A stretch of 64,000 nucleotides of DNA from Paracoccaceae bacterium (GTDB taxonomy: Bacteria; Pseudomonadota; Alphaproteobacteria; Rhodobacterales; Rhodobacteraceae), in NCBI GenBank assembly GCA_006226775.1, contig SBGD01000018.1, positions 1-64,000 on the forward strand, given 5' to 3'. Shown here piece after piece: positions 18,209 through 27,170 of the stretch. The position numbers and the translations under genes were made by a program. The notes beneath the pieces are model-generated. The model did not search any database and was not told the origin of the DNA. It worked only from the letters and a program-made list of their open reading frames with translations. Each line of letters begins with the position of its first letter. Position 1 is the first letter of the stretch.

Positions 18209-19177
18209 TCAGTTGGCCAGCGAGCCCATCTGCATGATGCCATGCGCCGAGGGCGCCACGAGGATGATCAGCAGCGGCGGCACGGTCAGGCCCATGGTCA
18301 CCAGCGTCATCTTGGTCGGCAGCTTGTTGGCGGCTTCCTCGGCCTTCATCACCCGCTTGTCGCGCATCTCGGCGGCATAGACCCGCAGCGCCTCGGCGAT
18401 CGAGGTGCCGAAGACCTGGGCCTGGATCAGCACGGTGACGAAGGAGGAAATGTCCTGCACGCCGCAGCGGTCGCCCATGTCGTTCAGGACCGTGGTCTTG
18501 TCCTTGCCGGCCTTGATCTCGTGGCTGACCACCTGGAATTCATAGGCCAGTTCGGCATAGGAGCCCTGGATCTCCTTCGACACCCGCAGGATCGACTGGT
18601 CGAGCGACTGGCCCGCCTCGACGCAGACCAGCATCATGTCGAGCGCGTCGGGAAAGCCCTCCTCGATCTGCTGGTGCCGCTTTTCCGAGCGCTTGGTCAC
18701 CCAGTAGGTCGGCAGGTAATAGCCGACACCGGCGGGGCCGAGGATATACATCAGCGTCTGCTGCGTGGTGGCGTTCTCCTCGCCCAGCACGAAGTAGTAG
18801 TAGAGCATCCCCAGGCAGAGCCCGGTCACCGCCAGCACCACCTGAGCGGCATAGAAGAACCGCACCGCGTCGCGGCCGCGATAGCCGGCCTGGTGCAGCT
18901 TCTTGGTGATCGAGGAATATTGCTCCTCGTCCTTGGGCTCGAGAAAGGCGCCGTATTTCTCCAGCTTCTCGCTGCGGTTGCCGCCCGAACGCAGGGTCTC
19001 GCTCTTGCGGGTCTTGGCCTGGCGCGTCTGGGCGGCCAGTTTCTCCATCGGGTCGGGGCGCTGGCGGAACAGCATCGACAGCGCCAGCAGCAACAGCGCC
19101 GCCCCCAGCGCACCCACGATCAGGACAGGTGCAAGCGGGCCGAGCGTTTCGTAGAAAAAGCCTCCGGGCTCGAACAT
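18209..19177 (-). CDS. tadC: Tad pilus inner-membrane platform protein TadC
   Basis: A 322-residue type II secretion F-domain protein: N-terminal membrane segment ('VLIVGALGAALLLLALSMLF'), a basic cytoplasmic linker, two central membrane segments, the cytoplasmic F domain ('GFPDALDMMLVCVEAGQSLDQSI') and a C-terminal membrane segment ('TLVTMGLTVPPLLIILVAP'). With TadB it forms the platform on which the CpaF motor works. It lies 10 nt downstream of tadB. Paired-palindrome repeats follow it directly. Confidence 0.92.
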   Translation of the reverse strand: MFEPGGFFYETLGPLAPVLIVGALGAALLLLALSMLFRQRPDPMEKLAAQTRQAKTRKSETLRSGGNRSEKLEKYGAFLEPKDEEQYSSITKKLHQAGYRGRDAVRFFYAAQVVLAVTGLCLGMLYYYFVLGEENATTQQTLMYILGPAGVGYYLPTYWVTKRSEKRHQQIEEGFPDALDMMLVCVEAGQSLDQSILRVSKEIQGSYAELAYEFQVVSHEIKAGKDKTTVLNDMGDRCGVQDISSFVTVLIQAQVFGTSIAEALRVYAAEMRDKRVMKAEEAANKLPTKMTLVTMGLTVPPLLIILVAPSAHGIMQMGSLAN

Positions 19178-19187
19178 GATGTTTTCC

Positions 19188-20156
19188 TTACACCTTGATA
19201 TTGACCAGCATGCGCATGACGATCAGGTTGGCGGTCAGGAACCCGAAGACGACAAAGCAGGCCGGGATGAAATACTCGTGGTCGATGACGTCATCGTAAT
19301 AATGCGGGTCGGTCAGCTGGATGAAGACCAGACAGGCAATCGGGAAACCGGACAGGAACTTGCCGGACCATTGCGCCTCGGCGGTGATCGCCTTGACCCG
19401 CCGGAAAAGGCGGAACCGCGAGCGGATCACCTTGGACAGGCCCGCCAGCACTTCGGCCAGGTTGCCGCCCGATTGCTGCTGGATGGTGACGGCCACCGCC
19501 AGAAAGCGCAGATCCTGCATGTCGAGCCGGTCGGCCATTTCGCTCAGCGCCTCGCCCACGTCGCGGCCATAGGCGGCCTCGTCGGCGATCACGCCCAGTT
19601 CCGAGGCCAGCGGATCGCGGACCTCCTTGGACACGATGGTCAGGGCCGAGGAAAACGGGTGACCGACGCGCAGGCTGCGCACGATCAGTTCGATGGCGTC
19701 GGGCAGTTGCTCTTCGAGCATCGACATCCGCTTCTTGGCCTTCATGTTGACCCAGGTGTAGACCCCGCCGATGCCCATGGCGATCGAGGCCGCCACCCGG
19801 ACCGCAGGCCCGGTCTCGGTGCCCAGCGTCAAGCCGACGAAGGCCATGAAGCTGACCGCCACCATGATCATCATCAGTTGCGTGGGGGTAAAGGCGATGG
19901 CGGCCTTCTGGGCCTTGGCGGCCAGCAAGGAATACAGCGGGATCTTCCGCGATTTCATGTGCTGGTTCATCTCCTTGCGGAGCTTTTCCAGCACCTCGTC
20001 GCGGCGCACGCCCTTGTCCATCATCTCGAGCCTACGGTTGACCCGGCTGTTGAGCGAGATGGATTTTCCGAAGACCGTCAGGTAGATGCCTTCGACCAGC
20101 GCCAGAACGCCGACGAAGATCAGGGCATAGATAATCGGTTCTGCTGAAATGTTCAT
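19188..20156 (-). CDS. tadB: Tad pilus inner-membrane platform protein TadB
   Basis: A 322-residue protein with the same T2SS F layout as the next gene: N-terminal membrane anchor, central membrane pair ('LMMIMVAVSFMAFVGLTLG'), F domain ('LPDAIELIVRSLRVGHPFSSAL', shortened, with the usual 'D....ARAG..' region), and a C-terminal membrane region. Start ATG 3 nt after the cpaF stop. Order cpaE-cpaF-tadB-tadC is the canonical Tad order. Confidence 0.92.
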   Translation of the reverse strand: MNISAEPIIYALIFVGVLALVEGIYLTVFGKSISLNSRVNRRLEMMDKGVRRDEVLEKLRKEMNQHMKSRKIPLYSLLAAKAQKAAIAFTPTQLMMIMVAVSFMAFVGLTLGTETGPAVRVAASIAMGIGGVYTWVNMKAKKRMSMLEEQLPDAIELIVRSLRVGHPFSSALTIVSKEVRDPLASELGVIADEAAYGRDVGEALSEMADRLDMQDLRFLAVAVTIQQQSGGNLAEVLAGLSKVIRSRFRLFRRVKAITAEAQWSGKFLSGFPIACLVFIQLTDPHYYDDVIDHEYFIPACFVVFGFLTANLIVMRMLVNIKV

Positions 20157-20159
20157 GGC

Positions 20160-21602
20160 CTACTCCGCCGCGAAGGGTTCAAAGATGGCAGGCGGCAGGT
20201 CGTAGCCCCAGAGCTTGAACCGCTCGGAGTAATGGCTGCGCACGCCGGTTGCCGTGAAATGCCCGACGATCTTGTTGTCGGGGGTGAGGCCCACGCGCTG
20301 GTAGCGGAAGACCTCCTGCATCGAGATCACCTCGCCCTCCATGCCGGTCACCTCGGTGATCGACACCATCCGGCGCGAGCCGTCCTGAAGGCGGCTGGCC
20401 TGGACGATCAGGTTCACGGCCGAAGAGATCTGCGAGCGCACTGCCTTGATCGGCATTTCGATCCCGGCCATGGCGATCATGTTCTCCAGGCGGCTGACAC
20501 CGTCGCGGGCGCTGTTGGCGTGGATCGTGGTCATCGAGCCGTCGTGGCCGGTGTTCATGGCCTGGAGCATGTCGATGACTTCCTCGCCGCGCGTCTCGCC
20601 GACGATGATGCGGTCGGGGCGCATCCGCAGGGCGTTCCTCAGACAGTCGCGCTGGCTGACCGCGCCCTTGCCTTCGACGTTGGCGGGGCGGCTTTCCATC
20701 CGGCCCACATGGGTCTGTTGCAGTTGCAGTTCCGCCGTGTCCTCGATGGTCAGGATGCGTTCGCTGTCGTCGATGAAGGACGACAGCGCGTTGAGCGTGG
20801 TGGTCTTGCCCGAGCCGGTACCGCCCGAGACGATGACGTTGAGGCGGCAGGCGACGGCGGCTTGCAAGTAGGCGGCCATCTCCTCGGTAAAGGCGCCGAA
20901 GCTGACCAGGTCGTCGATCGCCAGCTTTTCCTTTTTAAATTTCCGGATCGATACCAGCGAGCCATCCACCGCAATCGGCGGCACCATGGCGTTGAAACGC
21001 GAGCCATCGGCGAGGCGGGCGTCGACATAGGGGTTCGATTCATCGACCCGGCGGCCAACGGCCGAGACGATCTTGTCGATGATCCGCAGCAGGTGGCGTT
21101 CGTCCTTGAACGTCACGTCGCTGAGTTCCAGCTTGCCGGCGCGCTCCACGAAGATCTGTTGCGGGCCGTTGACCAGGATGTCGTTGATCGTGTCGTCCTG
21201 CAACAGCGGCTCGAGCGGGCCGAGGCCCTTGACCTCGTTGTAGAGCTCCTGGATCAGCGTCGTCCGGTCGTCGCGGTTCAGCACGACGCCCTTCTCGTTG
21301 AGGAATTCCTGGCTGATGTCGCCGATCTCGGCCTTGAGATCGGTTTCGGTGGCGTTCTCCAGCGCCGCGAGGTTGAGGTTGTCCAGCAGCGACCGGTGCA
21401 GTTCGAGCTTCAGCTCGCCCATGCGTTCCTTGCGCTTGAGTTCCTTGTCGGTCGCCACGGCGCGGGCGGCCATCTTCGACACCACGGGCTTGCGCATCGA
21501 GACCGGTTTGGCCACCTGCTCGGTCTTGGCGGGCATCTTGGCGACATTGTCGGTCCGGGGCTTGTCCGAGGCCGAAGGCGTTTTGCGGTATTTCGAAAAC
21601 AT
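20160..21602 (-). CDS. cpaF: Tad pilus assembly ATPase CpaF/TadA
   Basis: A 480-residue type II/IV secretion ATPase: Walker A 'VSGGTGSGKTTTLNAL', Asp box 'RILTIEDTAELQ', Walker B 'RMRPDRIIVGETRGEEVIDML' (shortened) and His box 'GHDGSMTTIHANS'. It powers assembly of Flp pilins through TadB/TadC at the inner membrane. The first ~80 residues are charged and lysine-rich. Eleven nt follow cpaE. Confidence 0.95.
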   Translation of the reverse strand: MFSKYRKTPSASDKPRTDNVAKMPAKTEQVAKPVSMRKPVVSKMAARAVATDKELKRKERMGELKLELHRSLLDNLNLAALENATETDLKAEIGDISQEFLNEKGVVLNRDDRTTLIQELYNEVKGLGPLEPLLQDDTINDILVNGPQQIFVERAGKLELSDVTFKDERHLLRIIDKIVSAVGRRVDESNPYVDARLADGSRFNAMVPPIAVDGSLVSIRKFKKEKLAIDDLVSFGAFTEEMAAYLQAAVACRLNVIVSGGTGSGKTTTLNALSSFIDDSERILTIEDTAELQLQQTHVGRMESRPANVEGKGAVSQRDCLRNALRMRPDRIIVGETRGEEVIDMLQAMNTGHDGSMTTIHANSARDGVSRLENMIAMAGIEMPIKAVRSQISSAVNLIVQASRLQDGSRRMVSITEVTGMEGEVISMQEVFRYQRVGLTPDNKIVGHFTATGVRSHYSERFKLWGYDLPPAIFEPFAAE

Positions 21603-21613
21603 GGGCGTTCTCC

Positions 21614-22885
21614 TCAGGCAGCTTCAGCGGAATCTTTGCCGATCTCGTGCAGCGACTTGGCCAGCTTGGCGATCTCGCGGCGCAACGGGTTCTTGGCGGC
21701 GGCGGTGGCCAGCGGCAATCCATGGTCGCAGGCCTGGGTGATCGGTCGGCCGCCATCGGGAAACTGCACGTCGATCGAGATGCCGAGGCTTTCCGACATC
21801 CGCTTGACCCGGCTCTTGCCGGTCAGATCGGTGAATTTCGGCGCGCGGTTCAGCAGGAAGCGCAGCTTGTCGAAGGGCAGGTCCTCGGCCTGAAGCGCGC
21901 GTTTCAGGCGCAGCGCGTTCTGGGCCGAGCGCATGTCGATCTCGAGGATCGAGAAGTAGACATGCGCCATGTTCAGCACCGTCTCGGACCATTGCACCAG
22001 CGTCTTGGGCATGTCGACCACCACGTAGTCGAAATGCTCGGTCGCGGTCTTCAGCAGCTTCTCGATGTCCTGCGGCGGCAAAAGGTCGAGCGGCAGCATG
22101 TCGGCCGGTGCGGTGAGCACCTGCAGCTTTTCCTCGAAATCCATCAGCGCCTGGCTGAAACTGTCTTCGTCCATGTTCTCGATGTCCGACAGCAGCTCGT
22201 AGACCGATTCGCGGCGCGGCAGGTCGAGGTAGGTGGCGACCGATCCGAATTGCAGGTCGAGGTCGACCAGGCAGACCTTGGGCGCGTCGGTCTTGGAGAT
22301 ATTGGCCAGCTCCCAGGCGAGGTTGGTGGCAAAGGTGGTGGCGCCGACGCCACCCGCCAGCCCGTGAACCGCGATCAGCACGCCATCGCGCGAGGCGCCC
22401 TTCTTCAGCTTGACCTTCTTTTGCGGCTGGTCGTCGCCCATGTCCTCGGCGGCCTCCACCGGCACCGGCGCCGGGGCGGGGGCGCGCACCCGGTCGATGG
22501 CGAACTGCAATTCGCTTTCGGGAAGCGGGTAGGGCACGAACTCGTCCGCGCCCTTGCGCATCAGATGGTGCAAGGCGGCGGGCGAGACATCCTCGGTGAT
22601 CAGGATCACCTTGATGCCATGTTCATTGGCGGCGCCGATGATGTCGGCCAAGAGCGGCAGATCGGCCTCGTCCTCGGCATCCATGGCGATGGCGACGAAT
22701 TCCAGCGATTCGGCGTCTTCCTGGCCAAAGAAGGGAATGGCCTCCTCGAAGCCCAGGTCGCCCCATTGTTCGCCTAGGGCACTTTCCATGTCTTCGATGA
22801 GAAGCTCGAACTCCTGCACGTTTCGGCTGATCGTGCAGGCAATAATCGGAGGTATCTCCATTTCAAGAACGGTCTCGTCGGTCAT
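21614..22885 (-). CDS. cpaE: Pilus assembly protein CpaE (TadZ), MinD-like ATPase
   Basis: The ATG at 22885 gives 423 residues: an atypical receiver-like N-terminal domain (about 10-150) and a ParA/MinD-type domain with deviant Walker A 'GLAGGVGATTFATNLA' and 'VCLVDLDLQFGSVATYLD'. CpaE/TadZ localises the Tad machine, usually to a pole. The frame runs upstream to 22981, but the sequence before 22885 does not look coding. It starts a new transcription unit, because the gene before it ends in a terminator at 23136-23160. Confidence 0.92.
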   Translation of the reverse strand: MTDETVLEMEIPPIIACTISRNVQEFELLIEDMESALGEQWGDLGFEEAIPFFGQEDAESLEFVAIAMDAEDEADLPLLADIIGAANEHGIKVILITEDVSPAALHHLMRKGADEFVPYPLPESELQFAIDRVRAPAPAPVPVEAAEDMGDDQPQKKVKLKKGASRDGVLIAVHGLAGGVGATTFATNLAWELANISKTDAPKVCLVDLDLQFGSVATYLDLPRRESVYELLSDIENMDEDSFSQALMDFEEKLQVLTAPADMLPLDLLPPQDIEKLLKTATEHFDYVVVDMPKTLVQWSETVLNMAHVYFSILEIDMRSAQNALRLKRALQAEDLPFDKLRFLLNRAPKFTDLTGKSRVKRMSESLGISIDVQFPDGGRPITQACDHGLPLATAAAKNPLRREIAKLAKSLHEIGKDSAEAA

Positions 22886-23192
22886 GGCCTCACATCCTCT
22901 ACCAAACTCCCCTGTCGATCCGGGTGTCGGGGGCCTGCAGACTGCTCTTGCCAGGACCGGTGCGGATCGTTCGGGGTACACCCGTTGTCGGAGTTCGGGC
23001 GCAATTCATTGACTGGAATGTGCTCAGAAATTCGGGCGATATTGCGGCTAAAAGATCGTCTTTTCGCGGATTCGCGACAATGCAGCGGGCTTCGGGCGCA
23101 TTGGCCACCGGGGAAATACCGCCCAGGTTGCAAAGAAAAAGGGGCGGTCGCGCCGCCCCTCTCTGCCTGTCGATGTATAGGGTCGCCCGGGT
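22886..23192 (-). promoter_or_regulatory. Gap between OmpA-lipoprotein gene and cpaE: terminator plus putative cpaE promoter region
   Basis: The right side (23136-23160) holds a terminator on the minus strand: GGGGCGG / CCGCCCC stem, read as AGGGGCGG-loop-CCGCCCCT then TTTTTCTTTG. The remaining 250 bp are noticeably less GC-rich than the genes and must carry the promoter of cpaE-cpaF-tadB-tadC. I could not single out a convincing -35/-10 pair there. No gene is visible. Confidence 0.6.
23136..23160 (-). terminator. Rho-independent terminator after OmpA-like lipoprotein gene
   Basis: On the minus strand a 7-bp GC stem (23159-23153 with 23147-23141), flanked by an A-T pair, has a 5-nt loop and is followed by TTTTTCTTTG. 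It separates the cpaC-ompA unit from the cpaE unit. Confidence 0.85.
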
Positions 23193-23879
23193 CTAGTTGC
23201 CGGTGTCGAGCGCCTGCTGGTCGCCGGTGGAGATGCCGGTGGTCAGGGTCGATTCAACCTCGCCCGAGGTCAGGTATTCGCGGTAGACGACGGCCGCGTA
23301 ATTGCCGTCCAGCAGATGCTGATGCCCGGCGACGAAGCCCGAAACCTCGGTCACGGTGCGCCGGTTGCGGCGTTCGCGGCCTTCGGTGACGATGATCGGC
23401 TGGGTCTCGCCGTAGCTGACGACCGCCTCGAGCCGCGAGCGGGAGATTCCCTGCGAGACGAGGAAGTTCACCACCGCATCGGCGCGGCGCTGGCCGAGCC
23501 TGCGGTTGTAGGTGTCCGAGCCGACCTTGTCGGTATGGCCGTAGACCCGGAAGCGCACCTCGGGGAAGCGGCGGATAAAGGCCGCCTGTTCGCGCAGGGT
23601 GTCATGCGCGCCGGCATCCAGCGCGGCGGAGTTGAAGGCGAAGTTGACCGTGGTCAGGACCTCGTTGGCAAAGCGCTGGGCCATGTTGTAGGTCCATTGC
23701 CGCTCGCCGGTCATGTAGGCCTTGTTGTTCATCGTCGCGGTGCCGAAGTTGCCCGCGTCGATCAGGGCCCCGCTTTCGCGAAAGAACGAGCTTTGGACCG
23801 GTCCCTTGTTGGGTGAGCATCCGGCCAGGACGCCTGCAGCGGCGACCGAAGCCATGAGATATGTCAAGCGCTGCTGCAT
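23193..23879 (-). CDS. OmpA-family lipoprotein of the Tad locus
   Basis: A 228-residue lipoprotein: 'LMASVAAAGVLAGC' ends in lipobox L-A-G-C. The central and C-terminal part is an OmpA-like domain ('VNFAFNSAALDAGAHDTLREQ', shortened; 'VYGHTDKVGSDTYNRRLGQRR'; 'RRNRRTV') predicted to bind peptidoglycan. It lies 4 nt after the secretin gene, in the place where other Tad loci have cpaD. A role in anchoring the secretin to the cell wall is plausible but inferred. A terminator follows. Confidence 0.85.
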   Translation of the reverse strand: MQQRLTYLMASVAAAGVLAGCSPNKGPVQSSFFRESGALIDAGNFGTATMNNKAYMTGERQWTYNMAQRFANEVLTTVNFAFNSAALDAGAHDTLREQAAFIRRFPEVRFRVYGHTDKVGSDTYNRRLGQRRADAVVNFLVSQGISRSRLEAVVSYGETQPIIVTEGRERRNRRTVTEVSGFVAGHQHLLDGNYAAVVYREYLTSGEVESTLTTGISTGDQQALDTGN

Positions 23880-23883
23880 CGGG

Positions 23884-25305
23884 TCAATCCATCACATAGC
23901 CATAGGACCCGGAAAAATCCTGTTTGGCAACCTCGGCAACGGGTCCTTTTTTATATGCCGTGTCGCTGGCCACGCGGCCATAGAGAAACAGGTCCTTTTC
24001 CGAAGGCGGCTTCACCCGGTCGGTGGGCAGGGCCAGAGCTTCGCCCCGGGTGGGGGTCACGAGATGCGGGGTGACGATGATCACCAGTTCCGACTGTTCC
24101 CGCTGGTATTCGGCCGAGCGGAAGAGCGCGCCCAGCACCGGCACGTCGCCCAGCCAGGGCACCTGGCCGTTGAGGTCGGTGAAGTCGTCCTTGAGCAGCC
24201 CGGCGATGGCAAAGCTTTCGCCGTCGCGCATCTCGACGGTGGTCGAGGCCTCGCGCCGGGTGAAGGCGTCGAGCCGGAAGTTGTTGGCAAGAAAGCCGTT
24301 GTTGGCGTCGATCGCCGAGACCGCGGTTTTCAGTTCGAGGTTGATCAGATCGCCGTCGACCACCCGCGGAACGAAGCTGAGCTCGATGCCGAAGGGCTTG
24401 AATTCCACCGTGATCGTGCCGTCGCCATTGGCAATCGGCACCGGGTATTCGCCCCCGGCGAGGAAGTTGGCCTCCTGGCCCGACAGGGCGGTCAGGTTCG
24501 GCTCGGCCAGCATCCGCACCATGCCCTTGCTTTCCAGCGCTTCGAGCAGCAGGGCCACCTCGACCGCGCCGATGTCGAAGCCGAAGTTGCCGGCGAATTC
24601 GCCGGTCGACAGGCCCGGAATGCCGCCGGACTGGATCAGCGCCTGGCTGCCCGCCGAGCTGGCGGTGCCGGTGCCCAGCGTGGTCTTGCCGTCCAGGAAG
24701 ATGTCGCCGCCGATCGACAGCGACGAGGCCAGCTTCTTGGAGACCGACCGCGACATTTCCGCGAAGCGCACCTTGAGCATGACCTGGTGGACGCCGCCGA
24801 CGCTCATCAGGTTGGAGACCCGTTGCGGCGCGTAGCGTTCCGCAAGATCAAGCGCGCGCTGCATCTTCTGGGTCGACGAGGCGACCCCGGAAAGCACGAT
24901 GCCGTTGTCGGCGCTGCGCACCTCGATCTTTTCGCCCGGCATGATCTGGCGCAGGCGTTCCTTGAACTCGGTGAGATCGAAGGAGACATGCACGTCGACG
25001 TTGGTGATCAGCCGGCCCGAGGCATCGAGCAAGGTCAATGTCGTGGTGCCGGTGCCCTTGCCCAGCACATAGATCGTGCGGTCGGACAGGGACGAGATAT
25101 CGGCGATCGCCGGGTTGGCGATGCTGAGCTCGGCAAAGGGCACGTCGCTTTCCACCACCACCGCGCGGTTGATCGGAACCGAGAGCTTGGAAGATGTGCC
25201 TTGCCGGAGCACGGTTAGGGTCTCGGCCGACGCGCGGGTTGCGAGCGGGCCACTGACCAGGACGGCACCCAATAGGGCTGCCCCGAAGAGCGTCTTGATT
25301 TTCAT
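23884..25305 (-). CDS. cpaC: Tad pilus outer-membrane secretin CpaC (RcpA)
   Basis: The ATG at 25305, with GGAAAGGCAGG upstream, gives 473 residues with a signal peptide ('TLFGAALLGAVLVSGPLA'). An N-terminal pilus-targeting domain ('LSVPINRAVVVESDVPFAE') and a BON-like domain precede the C-terminal secretin domain ('EPNLTALSGQEANFLAGGEYP', shortened; 'VPWLGDVPVLGALFRS'). It forms the outer-membrane channel for the Flp pilus. A terminator-like hairpin separates it from cpaB upstream, so it may have its own promoter or depend on read-through. Confidence 0.94.
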   Translation of the reverse strand: MKIKTLFGAALLGAVLVSGPLATRASAETLTVLRQGTSSKLSVPINRAVVVESDVPFAELSIANPAIADISSLSDRTIYVLGKGTGTTTLTLLDASGRLITNVDVHVSFDLTEFKERLRQIMPGEKIEVRSADNGIVLSGVASSTQKMQRALDLAERYAPQRVSNLMSVGGVHQVMLKVRFAEMSRSVSKKLASSLSIGGDIFLDGKTTLGTGTASSAGSQALIQSGGIPGLSTGEFAGNFGFDIGAVEVALLLEALESKGMVRMLAEPNLTALSGQEANFLAGGEYPVPIANGDGTITVEFKPFGIELSFVPRVVDGDLINLELKTAVSAIDANNGFLANNFRLDAFTRREASTTVEMRDGESFAIAGLLKDDFTDLNGQVPWLGDVPVLGALFRSAEYQREQSELVIIVTPHLVTPTRGEALALPTDRVKPPSEKDLFLYGRVASDTAYKKGPVAEVAKQDFSGSYGYVMD

Positions 25306-25445
25306 GTGACCTGCCTTTCCGATCACGCCTCGTTGAACAGGTCTTTACGCCTGCATTTGACTGCACAATGCGGGAATATGGGATTTATTGCAATAATCAA
25401 TGACTTCCGACGCCGGGCTTATGTGGATATCCCGCAACAGGCAAA

Positions 25446-25481
25446 AAGCAAAAAACGCCGCATCACGAAATGCGGCGTTTT
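25446..25481 (-). terminator. Strong terminator between cpaB and cpaC
   Basis: AAAACGCCGCAT (25452-25463) and ATGCGGCGTTTT (25470-25481) form a perfect 12-bp stem with a 6-nt loop. On the minus strand it is followed by a T-rich stretch (TTTTTTGCTTTTTGC type). It lies 37 nt after the cpaB stop, so it ends or attenuates the pilin/cpaB transcript before cpaC. Confidence 0.88.
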
Positions 25482-25517
25482 CCCGATTGCGACCCACCCG
25501 ATGTTGTGGGGTGCGGG

Positions 25518-26507
25518 TCAGTTGGTGCAGGGGATCGGAATCTCCACCATCTCTCCGCCCTTGCGGGTGCGGATGGTGCAGACCTTCTCGCGTTCGATCT
25601 CGACCACTTTCTCCGGTTCCGGCGCGACAAGGCCCAGAAGGCTCATCTGGTCGACCTCGACCGGCCCGACCTCGCTGGTGTCGCCCGAGCCGACCAGCGC
25701 CAGCGACAGACGCCCGGTGGATTGCGCCTGGGCGAGGGCGGCGACCTGTTCGGGCAGCGCCGAGACGGTCACGGTGCGCGCGATGGTGGCGGAACTGTTG
25801 TCGCCGTAGGCCTGCTGGTCGATGGCGATCAGCTTGACGCCGGTCTCGATCAGCTTGGTGACATCGGTCGATCCACGCCCCATCTCGTCGTTCATCTGGG
25901 CGACCCGCCCGGTCCAGTAGACATCGACCCGGTCGCCGGGGCGCAGGAAACCCGAGACGCCCGAGGCCACGTCGACCTTGATGGCAAAGGCCCGCATTCC
26001 CGGTCCCAGCCGCGAGGTGATGCCGGCGTCCTGGCCCGGATCGGTCAGCCGCGCGACGATCAGCGCCTCGCCCTTCTCGATCGAGCGCATGACATAGCGT
26101 TCCTCGCCGGTCTCGGGGAACAGATCGGGGCTGTCGGTGACCCGCAGCCCGGTCTTGATCGGGTCGAAGCCCGCTTCCTTGGCGGCGGTCTTGAGGGTCT
26201 TGCGCGTCGCCTTGTCCAGCTCGTCCCAGGGCTTGTAATAGGGGGCCGCGCCGCCGGTCTTGAGGAAGACGCCCTCGGGCAGCGATGCCTTGGGGAACTT
26301 GGCGACCTTGACCAGCGATGGGTCCAGCCTGTCGCCGTACTCCAGCCGCTGGGCCGCGACATAGACCTCGACGGTCTCGATCCCCTCGCCGGACTTTGCC
26401 TTGGCCAGCGCCACGCGATAGGAATTCACGTAGCCATTGGCCAGGTAGACGGCGAACCCGGCCAGTGCGAAGCCGAGGATCAGAACCAATCCGAATACCA
26501 CTCGCAT
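25518..26507 (-). CDS. cpaB: Flp pilus assembly protein CpaB (RcpC)
   Basis: A 329-residue protein with an N-terminal membrane anchor ('VFGLVLILGFALAGFAVYL'), an SAF-like domain ('VYVAAQRLEYGDRLD', 'FPKASLPEGVF') and the 'FLRPGDRVDVYWTG' segment that recurs in CpaB/RcpC proteins. It is periplasmic and helps the secretin channel work. It is downstream of the pilin genes and ends before a strong terminator. The C-terminal 60 residues are family-specific. Confidence 0.9.
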   Translation of the reverse strand: MRVVFGLVLILGFALAGFAVYLANGYVNSYRVALAKAKSGEGIETVEVYVAAQRLEYGDRLDPSLVKVAKFPKASLPEGVFLKTGGAAPYYKPWDELDKATRKTLKTAAKEAGFDPIKTGLRVTDSPDLFPETGEERYVMRSIEKGEALIVARLTDPGQDAGITSRLGPGMRAFAIKVDVASGVSGFLRPGDRVDVYWTGRVAQMNDEMGRGSTDVTKLIETGVKLIAIDQQAYGDNSSATIARTVTVSALPEQVAALAQAQSTGRLSLALVGSGDTSEVGPVEVDQMSLLGLVAPEPEKVVEIEREKVCTIRTRKGGEMVEIPIPCTN

Positions 26508-26643
26508 ATGCTGCCCTTTCTCTGTCTAATCTTGCCGGCCTTGGATGGCAGGCAAATGTGGTCAAACTAAGTTTTTCGCCGGGCACGCCGACGGCGGGCC
26601 CCGATAATTCGAAAGGTGTGTCCGTGCCGCGCCGTCTCGACGC

Positions 26644-26670
26644 AAAAGCCGGCCCGCATGTCGGACCGGC
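26644..26670 (-). terminator. Terminator after pilin gene 1
   Basis: On the minus strand GCCGGTCCG-acatg-CGGGCCGGC (26670-26648, one mismatch) is followed by TTTTGCG. It sits 68 nt after the stop of the 26.7-kb pilin gene. Confidence 0.75.
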
Positions 26671-26737
26671 GTCGGAAACTGGCAGCCTTGCGCCTGGCGG
26701 GTGACCGGGCGCGTCACTGGTCGGGTCACTGGTCAGG

Positions 26738-26917
26738 TCACTGGCCGATCTGGGTCTCGATCCCGGCGGCGGCCTGTTCTTCCAGCAACAGCGTCTGTTC
26801 CTCGATGGCGGTATAGGCCACGGCGGCCAGGCCGACGATGGCAGCACAAAGGACGACCCAGTCGACGGTCACCGCGCCGCTTTCGTCCCCGTGGAATTTT
26901 CTGAGAAGCCTGGTCAT
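26738..26917 (-). CDS. Flp-type pilin, diverged paralogue (59 aa)
   Basis: A 59-residue product: basic leader 'MTRLLRKFHGDESG', then 'AVTVDWVVLCAAIVGLAAVAY' (hydrophobic pilin helix, split here at 20), and an acidic Gln-rich tail ending 'IETQIGQ'. It is homologous to three more pilins just upstream but differs mainly in the leader and the last 20 residues. Cleavage is expected after the Gly before AVTVDW. The usual Flp 'EY' pair is 'DW' here. It could be a minor pilin. Three tandem GTCACTGGTC-like units overlap its 3' end. Confidence 0.85.
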   Translation of the reverse strand: MTRLLRKFHGDESGAVTVDWVVLCAAIVGLAAVAYTAIEEQTLLLEEQAAAGIETQIGQ

Positions 26918-27069
26918 TGCGCTCTCTTTCTCCTAATCACGTAAGCCCTGGGCGGCAGGAACGAAGTTGGTCTGAAACTGCCGGACGAAACTGATCCCGG
27001 ATTCTCCGGATGCAACCGGGAAAAGGAAGGCCTCGTCCCGCACACCTTTGGTGCCGCTCCCGTCACCCG

Positions 27070-27094
27070 AAAAAGCCGCTGTCCAGACAGCGGC
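27070..27094 (-). terminator. Terminator after pilin gene 2
   Basis: GCCGCTGT-ccag-ACAGCGGC (27075-27094) is a perfect 8-bp stem; on the minus strand it is followed by TTTTT (27074-27070). It lies 76 nt after the stop of the pilin gene at 27171. Confidence 0.85.
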
Positions 27095-27170
27095 GTGCCC
27101 TCGGTCGGGAGAGTGTGGCAGGGACCCGGCGCAATGCGGGTCGCCACCTGTTTTACAAAAGCGCCGAGGC

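Noticed and set aside
17908-18243. N-terminal extension of the TadD-like protein through the palindromic repeats
   Set aside because: The extension is encoded by repeat DNA and would place the lipobox more than 120 residues inside the protein.
26708-26743. Three GTCACTGGTC-like tandem units as a possible regulatory iteron
   Set aside because: Only three short imperfect units overlapping the pilin stop codon; no sign of further copies or a binding protein.
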